From assembly GCA_947174185.1 (NCBI GenBank), contig CAMWHY010000012.1, positions 1-38,025 on the forward strand: DNA of 38,025 nucleotides, read 5' to 3'. The stretch is from an uncultured Lachnospiraceae bacterium (GTDB lineage: Bacteria > Bacillota > Clostridia > Lachnospirales > Lachnospiraceae). The notes under the pieces were generated by a model, which was given only the letters and a program-made list of their open reading frames with translations, was not told where the DNA came from and made no database searches. A program made the position numbers and the translations under genes. Of the stretch, positions 16,112 through 24,703 are shown one piece after another (position 1 is the first letter of the stretch; every line of letters begins with the position of its first letter).

Positions 16112-17620
16112 ATGTTAAAGGATTGGGAGAAGCCGGAAAGACCGTCAGATGAGGAGATTGAAGAACGCCTTTCCAAAGCAAGGGAAGCATTGGCTACAAA
16201 GCAGACTGCCATGAAAGAGCAGAAACTTCCGGTGCTGGTCGTGCTGGATGGATGGGGTACAGCAGGCAAGGGAAGCGTGCTTGGCAGGATCATCCGTAAT
16301 ATTGATCCAAGATTTTTTCAGGTAGAGACAATGGACCGTAAGACAGAAGATGAGAAAAGGAAACCGTTTTTATATCGGTACTTTATTCGGATTCCGGAGG
16401 CGGGAAAATATAAATTTCTTGATGGAAGCTGGATGGATGAAGCGGTTGGAGATTATATTCACGGAAGGCTTAAAAGATCGGAATATAAAAAATATGTGGA
16501 GAGTATTTGTCGTTTTGAACGCCAGCTTACGGATCAGGGATATCTTGTGTTGAAGTTTTTCTTCCATATAGGAAGAAAGGAACAGAAAAAAAGAATAGAA
16601 GGATTGTTGGCAGATAAAAATACAGGATGGCGCGTCAGCGGAGATGATCTTTGGCAGAATAAAAATTATGCAAAATATAAAGAAGTTTATGATCAATATA
16701 TGACGGCAACGAATCTGCCCGCCGCGCCATGGCATCTGGTGGATGCGAAGCATAAGAAGTGGGCAGAGCTGCAGGTTTTGGAAATTTTGATAGAAGGAAT
16801 CGATCATGCATTGGCAGTGAGATCAGGGGGCAATGCAGACAATGCGCATACGTCGTCAGATATGGAAGCAGATGTAATGGCTGATATGAAATTTGCGAAA
16901 ATAATGCCGATCCCAAAGCTGTCTGAGATTCCGTTGGATAAAGCATTATCCGAGGAGGAATACCATAAAGAGCTGGATGAATGCCAGAGTAGATTAAAAG
17001 AATTACATAATATATTATATAGAAAGAAGATTCCTGTTATCATCGCATACGAAGGATGGGATGCGGCCGGAAAGGGCGGCAATATCAAACGTATTACAGG
17101 TGCGCTCGATCCGAGGGGATTTGAGGTACATCCGATTGCGAGCCCTGAACCGCATGAAAAAGCAAGACATTATTTGTGGCGTTTTTGGAACAGACTGCCT
17201 AGAACGGGGCATATTGCAATCTTTGACAGGACATGGTATGGACGTGTCATGGTAGAGCGGCTTGAAGGATTCTGTAGTGAAAATGATTGGCGATCTGCGT
17301 ATCGGGAAATTAACGAATTTGAAAAAGAATTGAGTGACTGGGGTGCCATCGTGATCAAGTTTTGGGTACAGATTGATAAGGATGTGCAGCTGCAGAGGTT
17401 TACCGATAGACAAAATACACCGGGAAAACAGTGGAAGATCACGGAAGAAGACTGGCGTAATCGGGAGAAGTGGGACCAGTATGAGACGGCAGTTAATGAG
17501 ATGCTGCAAAAGACCAATACCACGTATGCACCATGGGTGATCCTGGAGTCTAATGATAAAAAGTACGCAAGGATCAAAGCATTAAAAACCGTAATCGAAG
17601 CTATCGAAAAAAGGATATAA
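16112..17620 (+). CDS. Polyphosphate:AMP phosphotransferase-type PPK2, two domains
   Basis: 502 aa from ATG 16112 (GGGGGTGG upstream; an in-frame ATG at 16079 has no ribosome site). Two tandem PPK2 domains. The first (~38-230) has Walker A DGWGTAGKGS, but its lid reads LDGSWMDEAV. The second (~307-500) has EGWDAAGKGG, HYLWRFWNRLPRTG and the intact lid FDRTWYGRVMVERLEG. In characterised two-domain members (polyphosphate:AMP phosphotransferases) the C-terminal domain is the active one, which fits the degeneration seen here. Product would be ADP from AMP and polyphosphate. Confidence 0.9.
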   Translation: MLKDWEKPERPSDEEIEERLSKAREALATKQTAMKEQKLPVLVVLDGWGTAGKGSVLGRIIRNIDPRFFQVETMDRKTEDEKRKPFLYRYFIRIPEAGKYKFLDGSWMDEAVGDYIHGRLKRSEYKKYVESICRFERQLTDQGYLVLKFFFHIGRKEQKKRIEGLLADKNTGWRVSGDDLWQNKNYAKYKEVYDQYMTATNLPAAPWHLVDAKHKKWAELQVLEILIEGIDHALAVRSGGNADNAHTSSDMEADVMADMKFAKIMPIPKLSEIPLDKALSEEEYHKELDECQSRLKELHNILYRKKIPVIIAYEGWDAAGKGGNIKRITGALDPRGFEVHPIASPEPHEKARHYLWRFWNRLPRTGHIAIFDRTWYGRVMVERLEGFCSENDWRSAYREINEFEKELSDWGAIVIKFWVQIDKDVQLQRFTDRQNTPGKQWKITEEDWRNREKWDQYETAVNEMLQKTNTTYAPWVILESNDKKYARIKALKTVIEAIEKRI

Positions 17621-17643
17621 TAGAATTGCCGGAAATGAAAATG

Positions 17644-17679
17644 AAAAGAAGCTGTGTCATATAAACGCAGCTTCTTTTT
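17644..17679. terminator. Bidirectional rho-independent terminator
   Basis: Stem AAAAGAAGCTG / CAGCTTCTTTT (17644-17654 with 17668-17678), with a T tail on the plus strand and a usable T tract on the minus strand. Between the convergent PPK2 (+) and SCP2 (-) genes. Confidence 0.88.
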
Positions 17680-17702
17680 GTAATAAATTTTTCTGATTAA
17701 TT

Positions 17703-18341
17703 TTATTTTTTGCTTTTTGATGCTGTAGCCTTCTTAGTTGTAGCTGCCTTTTTGGGTGTGGCAGTTTTCTTTGCCGTAGTCTTTTTCGCAGCCGGTTTCG
17801 CAGCGGTCTTCTTTTCTGCAGTCTTAGCAGCCGGTTTCGCGGCAGTCTTCTTCTCTGTAGTCTTAGCAGCTGGTTTCGCAGCAGTCTTCTTCTCTGCAGC
17901 TTTTACTTCTGCCTTTGCAGTAGTAGTTTTCGCGGCAGTGGACTTTTTCGCAGTAGTTTTTTTAGTAGTAGTTTTCTTCGCAGTAGTTTTTTTCACAGCG
18001 GTTTTCTTTGCTGCAGCAGCTTTTGCGGGAATCAGATCTTTTAATTTTAATACGCTTTCAAGATTACCTTCTACAGTGATCTTACCAGCTTCGTAAGCCT
18101 TTACAGCATCCAACTTACCATTGAACAGGTCAACGCAATCCTTTCCTGAGACAATAAGCTTAGCATCGTGGTCATAATATTCATAGGGTTCTATTGCAAG
18201 CGTACCATCTTGGACTTTTACATAAAATGCGCCTTCACCTTCTCCAACAATGTCAACCTGAATGGCTACCTGATCGGCTTTGCTGACATCCACCTTAGCA
18301 AGAGCTTTCTTTGCTGATTTTACAATCTGTTCGTAAGTCAT
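17703..18341 (-). CDS. SCP2-like domain fused to a histone-H1-like Lys/Ala/Pro tail
   Basis: 212 aa. Residues 1-105 resemble the SCP2 sterol-carrier fold (VQDGTLAIEPYEYYDHDAKLIVSGKDCVDLFNGKLDAVKAYEAGKITVEGNL), a hydrophobic-ligand pocket domain. Residues ~106-212 are almost entirely Lys, Ala, Thr and Pro, with three near-perfect EKKTAAKPAAK repeats, like bacterial H1-type DNA-binding tails. The protein should be strongly basic and could bind nucleic acid, polyphosphate or anionic lipid. The polyphosphate enzyme next door is suggestive, but the genes are convergent. Monocistronic. Confidence 0.85.
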   Translation of the reverse strand: MTYEQIVKSAKKALAKVDVSKADQVAIQVDIVGEGEGAFYVKVQDGTLAIEPYEYYDHDAKLIVSGKDCVDLFNGKLDAVKAYEAGKITVEGNLESVLKLKDLIPAKAAAAKKTAVKKTTAKKTTTKKTTAKKSTAAKTTTAKAEVKAAEKKTAAKPAAKTTEKKTAAKPAAKTAEKKTAAKPAAKKTTAKKTATPKKAATTKKATASKSKK

Positions 18342-18706
18342 TGGTTTTCTCCCTTTCCCTTCTGGGTTCTGATTTTAAAATTAGTATATAATAATAGGAA
18401 AATTCAATCTATTTCTATTTTTAATAATAAATCACACTAAAAAACGCCTGATTGTTGTGCTTTTGTATAAAAAAACATGTAATTTTTTGGAAATTGTTTC
18501 TTTAGAGTTGGGAATTGTCTGCAAAAAAAAGACAAAAAATTCTTTCATTATTTAACATTAATATAAATATCAAAACATTCAAACTGTAAGCATTGATTTT
18601 AAATAAATATTATCCTAAAATGAATAAAATATCCGTAGATTTCCATTTGTAACTTCTGCCGGATCATAAATTTTTTGATTTTTTTAGAAAGGTAAGGCTT
18701 AGTTTT
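18342..18706. other. AT-rich intergenic stretch with divergent promoters
   Basis: 365 nt without a credible gene, very A/T-rich. It must hold the promoter of the SCP2/H1-like gene (minus), for which I see no clean -35, and the promoter of the radical SAM gene, listed separately. No known RNA motif recognised. Confidence 0.6.
18593..18621 (+). promoter_or_regulatory. Probable promoter of the radical SAM gene
   Basis: -35 TTGATT (18593-18598), a 17-nt spacer and -10 TAAAAT (18616-18621). Leader of ~79 nt. Confidence 0.6.
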
Positions 18707-20605
18707 TTGAAAATATTATTGGTAGGAATCAATGCAAAATATATTCATTCCAATCTGGCGGTATATAGCCTTCGCGCGTCTGCCATGGAGCGTTTCAAGG
18801 ATGAAAAAAACGTTAGAATAGAAATTGTGGAATATACCATCAACCAGACTGTGGAGAAGATCATACAAAGTATATATAAGATGCGGCCGGATATGATAGG
18901 TATCTCCTGTTATATTTGGAATGTAATGATGGTGCAAAAGATTGTTGCGGAACTTCATAAGCTGCTTTGTCATGTTCCGATCTGGTTAGGCGGACCGGAA
19001 GTCAGCTTTGATCTGGAATGGCAGATGCAGCGTTTCCCTGCTGCTGCAGGAATTATGTATGGTGAAGGGGAGGGGATATTTCCTAAATTGATTGGGGCAT
19101 ATGCGGAGAGAAAAAACGATATTAAGAATATAAAAGGAATCATATACCGTGATCCGGAGGATAACATGATCACAAATCCGCCTGCGGAAATAATGGATTT
19201 GGGTGAATTGCCATTTCCTTATAATAATATAGAGGATTTTCAAAACCGTATTATTTATTATGAAACCTCCAGAGGCTGCCCATATTCCTGTGCATACTGC
19301 CTCTCATCCGTGGAAAAGAAACTGCGTTATCGAAGTTTAGATAAAGTATATGCAGAACTGCAGATTTTTCTTGATGCTAAAGTAAAGCAGGTCAAATTTG
19401 TGGATCGTACATTTAACTGCAATCATTCTCACGCCATGGCTATTTTGCATTATATCAAAGAGCATGACAATGGTGTGACGAACTTTCATTTTGAAGTGGC
19501 GGGGGATCTTTTAACAGAAGAAGAAATAATGTTGATCGGAAGTTTAAGACCGGGACTGATTCAGTTGGAAATCGGTGTGCAGAGCACAAACGAAAAGACA
19601 TTAAAGGCTATACAGCGGAGAACCGATTTAGAATTGTTGAAAGATAACATCAGAAAACTTTTAAAAAAAGGCAATGTTCATTTGCACCTGGATCTGATTG
19701 CGGGACTTCCTTTTGAAAATATGGATTCATTTATCCATTCTTTTAATGAGGTCTATCAGATGGGCGGTCATGAACTGCAGCTGGGATTTTTGAAGCTGTT
19801 GCGTGGGACTCCCATGATGCAGATGAAAGAGGAACATGGTATCGTCTGTACGGATTTTCCGCCTTATGAAATGCTTTGTACAAAGGAACTTTCTTATGAA
19901 GACGTTCTTCGGTTAAAGGCAGTAGAGGAAATGTTGGAGATCTATCATAACAGCGGACAGTTCCGGCTGACGGAACAGTTTTTATTATCTATGTTTGTAT
20001 CGCCCTTTGATTTTTATGAAAGATTAGCAAAGTTTTACGAAGAAAATAATTATCCGGTGGTCTGTTCTTCAAGGGAGCGGAGGTATGTGATCCTGTTGGA
20101 ATTTTTAGCAGAATATTTGAAAACAGTATGTGGCAGTAATTCTTCACAAGAATTTGAATGTAATCATGGCGACATGATAGAAGATAAGGAAGAGAAAAAA
20201 GAGAACGGCTATCAGATCCTTGAGACCGTCAGGGAACTTCTGACAGTAGATTATTATCTGCGGGAACGGGCGAAGGCAAGACCGTCGTTTGCCCGGGATG
20301 AGAACAAGCAGTATCGGAAGCTGCAGGAGATGAATTTAGAAATTGCTATGGATCATGAAACCGGGCTTCGGGAGTGGTTACGATCAGTCTATCGGCAGTA
20401 TGCAGAGGAGCAGAGCTGTGATGCAAGACAGCTGGAGGCACAGATGCATCTTGAGATCTTACATCATGCAGCTGTTATACCGAATGTTTCTTTGCCGCAG
20501 GTTATTTTGTTTGATTATCGGAACCGTGATCCGGTGACGAAAGAAGCTTCAATGTTTGCGTGGGGAATAAAAGGATGCATATGTCCGAATGGAAGCAATG
20601 TGTAA
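18707..20605 (+). CDS. B12-binding-domain radical SAM protein (DUF4080 type)
   Basis: 632 aa. Residues 1-135 form a cobalamin-binding-like Rossmann domain (MKILLVGINAKYIHSNLAVYSL, GGPEVSFD, GEGEG). The radical SAM core follows with the cluster motif C191-x3-C195-x2-C198 (SRGCPYSCAYCLSS). The C-terminal ~200 residues are the DUF4080 region. Such proteins are common in Clostridia and the reaction is not established. Start TTG 18707 gives the conserved MKILLVGIN beginning, with GGTAAGG ~9 nt upstream. Followed 65 nt later by nth. Confidence 0.9.
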   Translation: MKILLVGINAKYIHSNLAVYSLRASAMERFKDEKNVRIEIVEYTINQTVEKIIQSIYKMRPDMIGISCYIWNVMMVQKIVAELHKLLCHVPIWLGGPEVSFDLEWQMQRFPAAAGIMYGEGEGIFPKLIGAYAERKNDIKNIKGIIYRDPEDNMITNPPAEIMDLGELPFPYNNIEDFQNRIIYYETSRGCPYSCAYCLSSVEKKLRYRSLDKVYAELQIFLDAKVKQVKFVDRTFNCNHSHAMAILHYIKEHDNGVTNFHFEVAGDLLTEEEIMLIGSLRPGLIQLEIGVQSTNEKTLKAIQRRTDLELLKDNIRKLLKKGNVHLHLDLIAGLPFENMDSFIHSFNEVYQMGGHELQLGFLKLLRGTPMMQMKEEHGIVCTDFPPYEMLCTKELSYEDVLRLKAVEEMLEIYHNSGQFRLTEQFLLSMFVSPFDFYERLAKFYEENNYPVVCSSRERRYVILLEFLAEYLKTVCGSNSSQEFECNHGDMIEDKEEKKENGYQILETVRELLTVDYYLRERAKARPSFARDENKQYRKLQEMNLEIAMDHETGLREWLRSVYRQYAEEQSCDARQLEAQMHLEILHHAAVIPNVSLPQVILFDYRNRDPVTKEASMFAWGIKGCICPNGSNV

Positions 20606-20670
20606 GTAGAAAAAATCATCAGCATATGGTAGAATGGAACTAATTGAAAAAACGTGAGAAGGTATAACTT

Positions 20671-21321
20671 ATGAGAAAAAAGGAAAAAGTACAGGAGATC
20701 ATCCGTCGTCTGGATGAGGAATATGGGACGGACGGCGTCTGTTATTTAGATCATGAGAATGCGTGGCAGCTGCTGATCGCAACGATTCTCAGCGCACAGT
20801 GTACGGATGCCAGAGTGAATATCGTAACAAAGGATCTGTTTGTAAAATATCCCTCTGTAGAAGCGTTTGCAAATGCGGATTTAAAAGAGCTGGAACAGGA
20901 CATCCACTCAACGGGCTTCTATCATAATAAAGCGAAAAATATCATTACCTGCTGTCAGTGTCTGATGGAGCGCCACGGCGGAGAAGTGCCGAAGGATATC
21001 GACGCGTTGACGGCGCTGCCGGGCGTGGGCAGAAAGACCGCCAATGTGATCCGCGGTAATGTATATCACGAGCCGAGCATTGTGGTGGATACCCATGTGA
21101 AAAGAATATCTAAGAAGCTGGGTCTGACCAAAGAGGAAGATCCTGTCAAGGTAGAATTTGATTTGATGAAGATACTTCCGAAGGACCACTGGATCCTTTA
21201 TAATATCCAGATTATCGCTTTGGGGCGGAGTATCTGTAAAGCACCTGTCCCTTCCTGCGAAAATTGCTTTTTAAAGGATATCTGCGATGATTACAATAAA
21301 AAGACTAAGGGTAAGAAATAA
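20671..21321 (+). CDS. nth: Endonuclease III, DNA glycosylase/AP lyase
   Basis: 216 aa; removes oxidised pyrimidines and cuts the strand in base excision repair. The helix-hairpin-helix LPGVGRKTANVI holds the catalytic Lys122, and VVDTHVKR holds Asp140. The 4Fe-4S loop is complete: C189-x6-C196-x2-C199-x5-C205. Length is normal for the family. The exonuclease gene follows 47 nt later. Confidence 0.97.
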   Translation: MRKKEKVQEIIRRLDEEYGTDGVCYLDHENAWQLLIATILSAQCTDARVNIVTKDLFVKYPSVEAFANADLKELEQDIHSTGFYHNKAKNIITCCQCLMERHGGEVPKDIDALTALPGVGRKTANVIRGNVYHEPSIVVDTHVKRISKKLGLTKEEDPVKVEFDLMKILPKDHWILYNIQIIALGRSICKAPVPSCENCFLKDICDDYNKKTKGKK

Positions 21322-21368
21322 GGGCGATTTTGGTGCCCTGATAGATATAGAAGGTAAAGAGATTTATT

Positions 21369-22076
21369 GTGATAACAGAATATATAGCGCTGGATCTGGA
21401 GACAACAGGGTTAGATCCAAAGAAAAATAAGATCATAGAAATCGCTGCGGTACATGTGAAAGACGGAGCGGTCATAGAGCGGTATCAGACACTTCTTAAT
21501 CCTGGCTGGAAGCTGCCGGAGCAGATCACAGAGTTGACTGGCATTACCGAGGAAGAACTTTTGGATGCGCCGGTGATCGGGGAAAAGCTGGGTGAATTTC
21601 TGGAATTTATACAGGACCGTGTGATCGTCGGACATAGCGTTATGTTTGACTATTCTTTTTTGAAGCGGGCCGCAGTTAATCAGGGTCTGGCTTTTGAAGC
21701 AAAGGCCATCGATACGTTAAAGATTGCAAGAAAATACCTTGCCGATCTGCCCAGCAGAAATCTGCATGAACTCTGTGTTCATTATGGGATAGAACATCAT
21801 GCGCACCGCGCGCTTGCAGATGCGGAGGCAACCCATGAGTTATTGGTCAGACTGTGGGAGCAGTTTTATCAGGAAGAAACAGCGGATGATTTTTTGCCCT
21901 GGGAACTGCATTATCAGGTAAAACGGGAAGGTCCTATCACGAAGCCGCAGAAAGAGCGGTTATTAAGAATGCTGGAACAGCATAAAATTAATCCTGAGTA
22001 TGATGTAGCGCGGCTGACTAAAAATGAAGCCAGCCGGATCATAGATAAAATAATTTTAAAATATGGAAAATTTTAA
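21369..22076 (+). CDS. DEDDh 3'-5' exonuclease (DnaQ/PolC-epsilon type) with C-terminal extension
   Basis: 235 aa. ExoI YIALDLETTGLDP (Asp9, Glu11), ExoII GHSVMFDYSFLKRA and ExoIII HRALADAEATHELL make a complete DEDDh set. Residues ~170-235 add a small helical module (TKPQKERLLRMLEQHKI...LTKNEASRIIDKII) of the kind seen in DUF3072-like extensions. The start is GTG 21369, which gives the residue order expected before the first motif; the ribosome site is weak. Likely role is proofreading or DNA repair with nth. Ends 13 nt from the convergent next gene. Confidence 0.92.
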   Translation: MITEYIALDLETTGLDPKKNKIIEIAAVHVKDGAVIERYQTLLNPGWKLPEQITELTGITEEELLDAPVIGEKLGEFLEFIQDRVIVGHSVMFDYSFLKRAAVNQGLAFEAKAIDTLKIARKYLADLPSRNLHELCVHYGIEHHAHRALADAEATHELLVRLWEQFYQEETADDFLPWELHYQVKREGPITKPQKERLLRMLEQHKINPEYDVARLTKNEASRIIDKIILKYGKF

Positions 22077-22089
22077 ACGTAAATAAGGG

Positions 22090-22758
22090 TTATGCGTCTG
22101 TCTTACTCTTGAGATTTCTGACGATAGATGGCGCCAGCAGCGTATCCAATGAGGAAGCGTTGTTAATCAGATTTTCGATCTTCTCAGGATGTCCGTCTGC
22201 GATGTAAAGATCCGCCAGAAGCTGATAGGAAGCGCTGACGTCTGTTTTTGTGGAAACGGCATATTCCAGAACTTCCATCGCTTCTTTCGGATGATCATTG
22301 TCCGCAAGAGAAGCGGCAAGCTGCTGTAGGGCATGCACCAGCTGCGTATAGTTCTGGTCATATTGTGTAAGGACGGTGATATTGGCAGTGCCATAAGTCA
22401 GTTTTAAGTCTGTATTGGTGATGCCGGTCAGATTGACGATTTTCTGACTGCTCAAATGTTTTAGCATATCAAGGGCATCCAGAGCATGTCCGTCCTCTTT
22501 GGAAACCGGCATGGAAAGAAAATGTTCCGGAATCGTCAGGTATGCCAGACCGTCTAACGATTTTTTTCTGACAAAATTTGCCTTGCGCTCTTTTTCCCAG
22601 AAATTTTCAGCTTGTTGTTTCATCTTTTTGTTTGAGTTATTGATGGAAATGGTTAAAATAATAATAAAGATGACGACGATCGGCAAAATCGGAAGTCTTA
22701 AAAAAATTGTAATCAATAAACAAAATGCAATAATGCTTGCAAAAAGGAGAATTTTCAT
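22090..22758 (-). CDS. Membrane-anchored protein with TPR-like C-terminus
   Basis: 222 aa. One or two TM segments at ~3-38, then a charged linker. From ~120 it is helical with a TPR-like pattern (LVHALQQLAASLADNDHPKEAMEVLEYAVSTKTDVSASYQLLADLYIADGHPEKIENLINNA). Probably a scaffold facing the cytoplasm. Specific function not recognised. Ribosome site AAAGGA before ATG 22758. Confidence 0.8.
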   Translation of the reverse strand: MKILLFASIIAFCLLITIFLRLPILPIVVIFIIILTISINNSNKKMKQQAENFWEKERKANFVRKKSLDGLAYLTIPEHFLSMPVSKEDGHALDALDMLKHLSSQKIVNLTGITNTDLKLTYGTANITVLTQYDQNYTQLVHALQQLAASLADNDHPKEAMEVLEYAVSTKTDVSASYQLLADLYIADGHPEKIENLINNASSLDTLLAPSIVRNLKSKTDA

Positions 22759-22854
22759 ATATAATATCCTTTCAAGATAGAGACTCGGACGGTATCATAT
22801 TTATTTGAAATATCGCTATTTTAGTCCGTTTCTGGGTGCTAGGGAGGCAGTATC

Positions 22855-22962
22855 ATGTTTAATATGCACAATAACAAAACAAAACGGACGATTTCTACCG
22901 TTATTATAGTTCTTCTTATTCTGGCAATGGTGATTCCCAGTATTGCAGCATTTTTGGGATAA
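22855..22962 (+). CDS. 35-residue single-pass membrane protein
   Basis: Frame 22855-22962 has AGGGAGG 7 nt before the ATG. The peptide starts MFNMHNNKTKRT and continues into one TM helix (TVIIVLLILAMVIPSIAAFLG). A basic N-terminus and short TM C-terminus is the layout of Prli42-type stressosome anchors in Firmicutes, but I cannot confirm that family. Stands alone between the divergent TPR-like gene and the VanW gene. Confidence 0.75.
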   Translation: MFNMHNNKTKRTISTVIIVLLILAMVIPSIAAFLG

Positions 22963-23116
22963 TTTGGCATTGGAACTATTCCGGAAGAATATCCAGGGAA
23001 CAGTTTACTGGGATACGCCATATAAAGGTGCTTATATTATACGTGGGTTTATATTGATTTGTAAAGGTTTCTGATTCAAGTTAGAAAGTTTAGTAGAAAA
23101 AGGAGAAAGGATTGAC

Positions 23117-24658
23117 ATGCAGAAAAGATTTCGTTATTTTATGACGGCACTGTTGACAATACTAACGATAATCCTGGCGGGTGTAGCGCTTGGTGGCAAT
23201 CTTTCTGTGGAGGCAGGAAGAGGCACGATTTTTACCGGTGTGACGATAGATGGCATTGACCTGTCCGGCATGACAATAGAAGAAGCGGAAGCTGCTGTGG
23301 AAGCTTATCTGGAAGAAATGTACGCGACTCCCATTACACTTGTTGCGGCGCAAGGTAATAAGGTTGCCTTACAGATTTCCGATTTTTCTCCGGAATGGAC
23401 CAATCGGGAAGTGATTAGCGAGATCATCGGTCTGGCAGCAAACGGCAATGTTGTGCAACGCTATATGATGTCAAAGGATATAGAGGTTAATGGAGCAGTA
23501 TATGCGATTGAACTGGCCTATGACGAGGATAAGATTAGAAGTATTCTGACGGAACAGTGTGCAGTTTATGATATTCCGGTGGAAAATGCGGTATTGACCC
23601 GTGAAAATGGCGTGTTTTCCGTAACCGGCGGTACCGTAGGAGAGATGCTTGATATAGAAGCTTCTCTAAACGACATTAAGACCAATCTGTTGACTTATTA
23701 TAAAGAAGGTATGACAGAAATCTATCTGGTTGTAAATGAGGAACAGCCGCAGGGAACAGAGGAAGAGCTGCTGGCAGTGAAGGATGTGCTGGGCACATAT
23801 ACGACGAATTATAATTCTTCAGGACCCAACCGGAGCGCTAATGTAGCCAATGGCTGCAGGCTGGTGAACGGTACTACTTTATATCCGGGAGAGGAATTCT
23901 CCATGTATAATGCTGTAAAACCCTTTAGTACCGATAATGGTTATTATATGGCAGGTTCCTATCTGAATGGTCAGGTGGTTGACAGTCTTGGAGGAGGTAT
24001 CTGTCAGGTGTCCAGTACCTTATATAATGCAGTTCTATTGGCGGAATTGAATGTGACGGAGCGTCATCCGCATTCCATGATCGTGACTTATGTGCCGCGT
24101 TCAGCAGATGCCGCGATTGCAGAATCCTCGGGAAAGGATTTCCGTTTTACCAATAATACGGGTCACCCGATCTATATTGAAGGCTATACGTCAGGGAAAA
24201 ATATTACGTTTACTATTTACGGCGTAGAGGAGCGCTCTTCCAACAGAACGATAGAGTATGTCAGCGAGACCTTGGAGGAGAACGTACCGACAACGGAAAA
24301 GATTATTGCTGACGGAGGTCAGGGTGTTGGATATATTTCGATACAGTCAGCCCATATTGGATATCGTGCAAGATTGTGGAAGGTGGTATATGAAAACGGC
24401 GTGGAAGTGAGCCGGGAAGAAGTAAATAACAGTAGTTATTCTATGACACCGCGTACGGCGGTTGTGGGTACCAATACGGATAATCCGGATTTCAGTGCGC
24501 GTATTCAGGATGCGATTGCTTCCGGAAGCATAGATAATTGTAAGGCAGTTGCAAATCAGATTCTTGCGGAGATCAATGCTTCCTCTGCTGCGGCAGCTGC
24601 AGCGGCAGCTCAAGAGGTGCCTCTTCCGCCAGCGCCCGAGGCTGTTCCGGTACAATAG
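23117..24658 (+). CDS. VanW-family cell-wall protein with PG-binding and G5 domains
   Basis: 513 aa. TM anchor/signal at ~7-28, a peptidoglycan-binding-4-like domain (GVTIDGIDLSGMTIEEAEAAVEAYL and the region to ~220), then the VanW domain (~225-400; NVANGCRLVNGTTLYPGEEFSMYNAVKPF, GGGICQVSSTLYNAVLLAEL). After that comes a G5-like domain (~408-470; GGQGVGYISIQSAHIGYRARLWKVV) and an Ala/Pro-rich end. Acts outside the cell at the wall; the biochemical role of VanW domains is not established. Start ATG 23117 after GGAGAAAGG. Confidence 0.92.
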   Translation: MQKRFRYFMTALLTILTIILAGVALGGNLSVEAGRGTIFTGVTIDGIDLSGMTIEEAEAAVEAYLEEMYATPITLVAAQGNKVALQISDFSPEWTNREVISEIIGLAANGNVVQRYMMSKDIEVNGAVYAIELAYDEDKIRSILTEQCAVYDIPVENAVLTRENGVFSVTGGTVGEMLDIEASLNDIKTNLLTYYKEGMTEIYLVVNEEQPQGTEEELLAVKDVLGTYTTNYNSSGPNRSANVANGCRLVNGTTLYPGEEFSMYNAVKPFSTDNGYYMAGSYLNGQVVDSLGGGICQVSSTLYNAVLLAELNVTERHPHSMIVTYVPRSADAAIAESSGKDFRFTNNTGHPIYIEGYTSGKNITFTIYGVEERSSNRTIEYVSETLEENVPTTEKIIADGGQGVGYISIQSAHIGYRARLWKVVYENGVEVSREEVNNSSYSMTPRTAVVGTNTDNPDFSARIQDAIASGSIDNCKAVANQILAEINASSAAAAAAAAQEVPLPPAPEAVPVQ

Positions 24659-24703
24659 CAGAATAACGCTGTTAATCATTGCTCGGGAGAGAAGAGACAG
24701 AAT

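Noticed and set aside
17710-18096. 128-aa hydrophobic ORF on the plus strand
   Set aside because: It is the antisense of the Lys/Ala/Thr repeat tail; poly-AAG/GCA codons read backwards give Phe/Val/Ala. No ribosome site.
22839-23021. 60-aa minus-strand ORF over the small membrane protein
   Set aside because: No ribosome site and unremarkable sequence; the plus-strand 35-aa frame has a near-perfect one.
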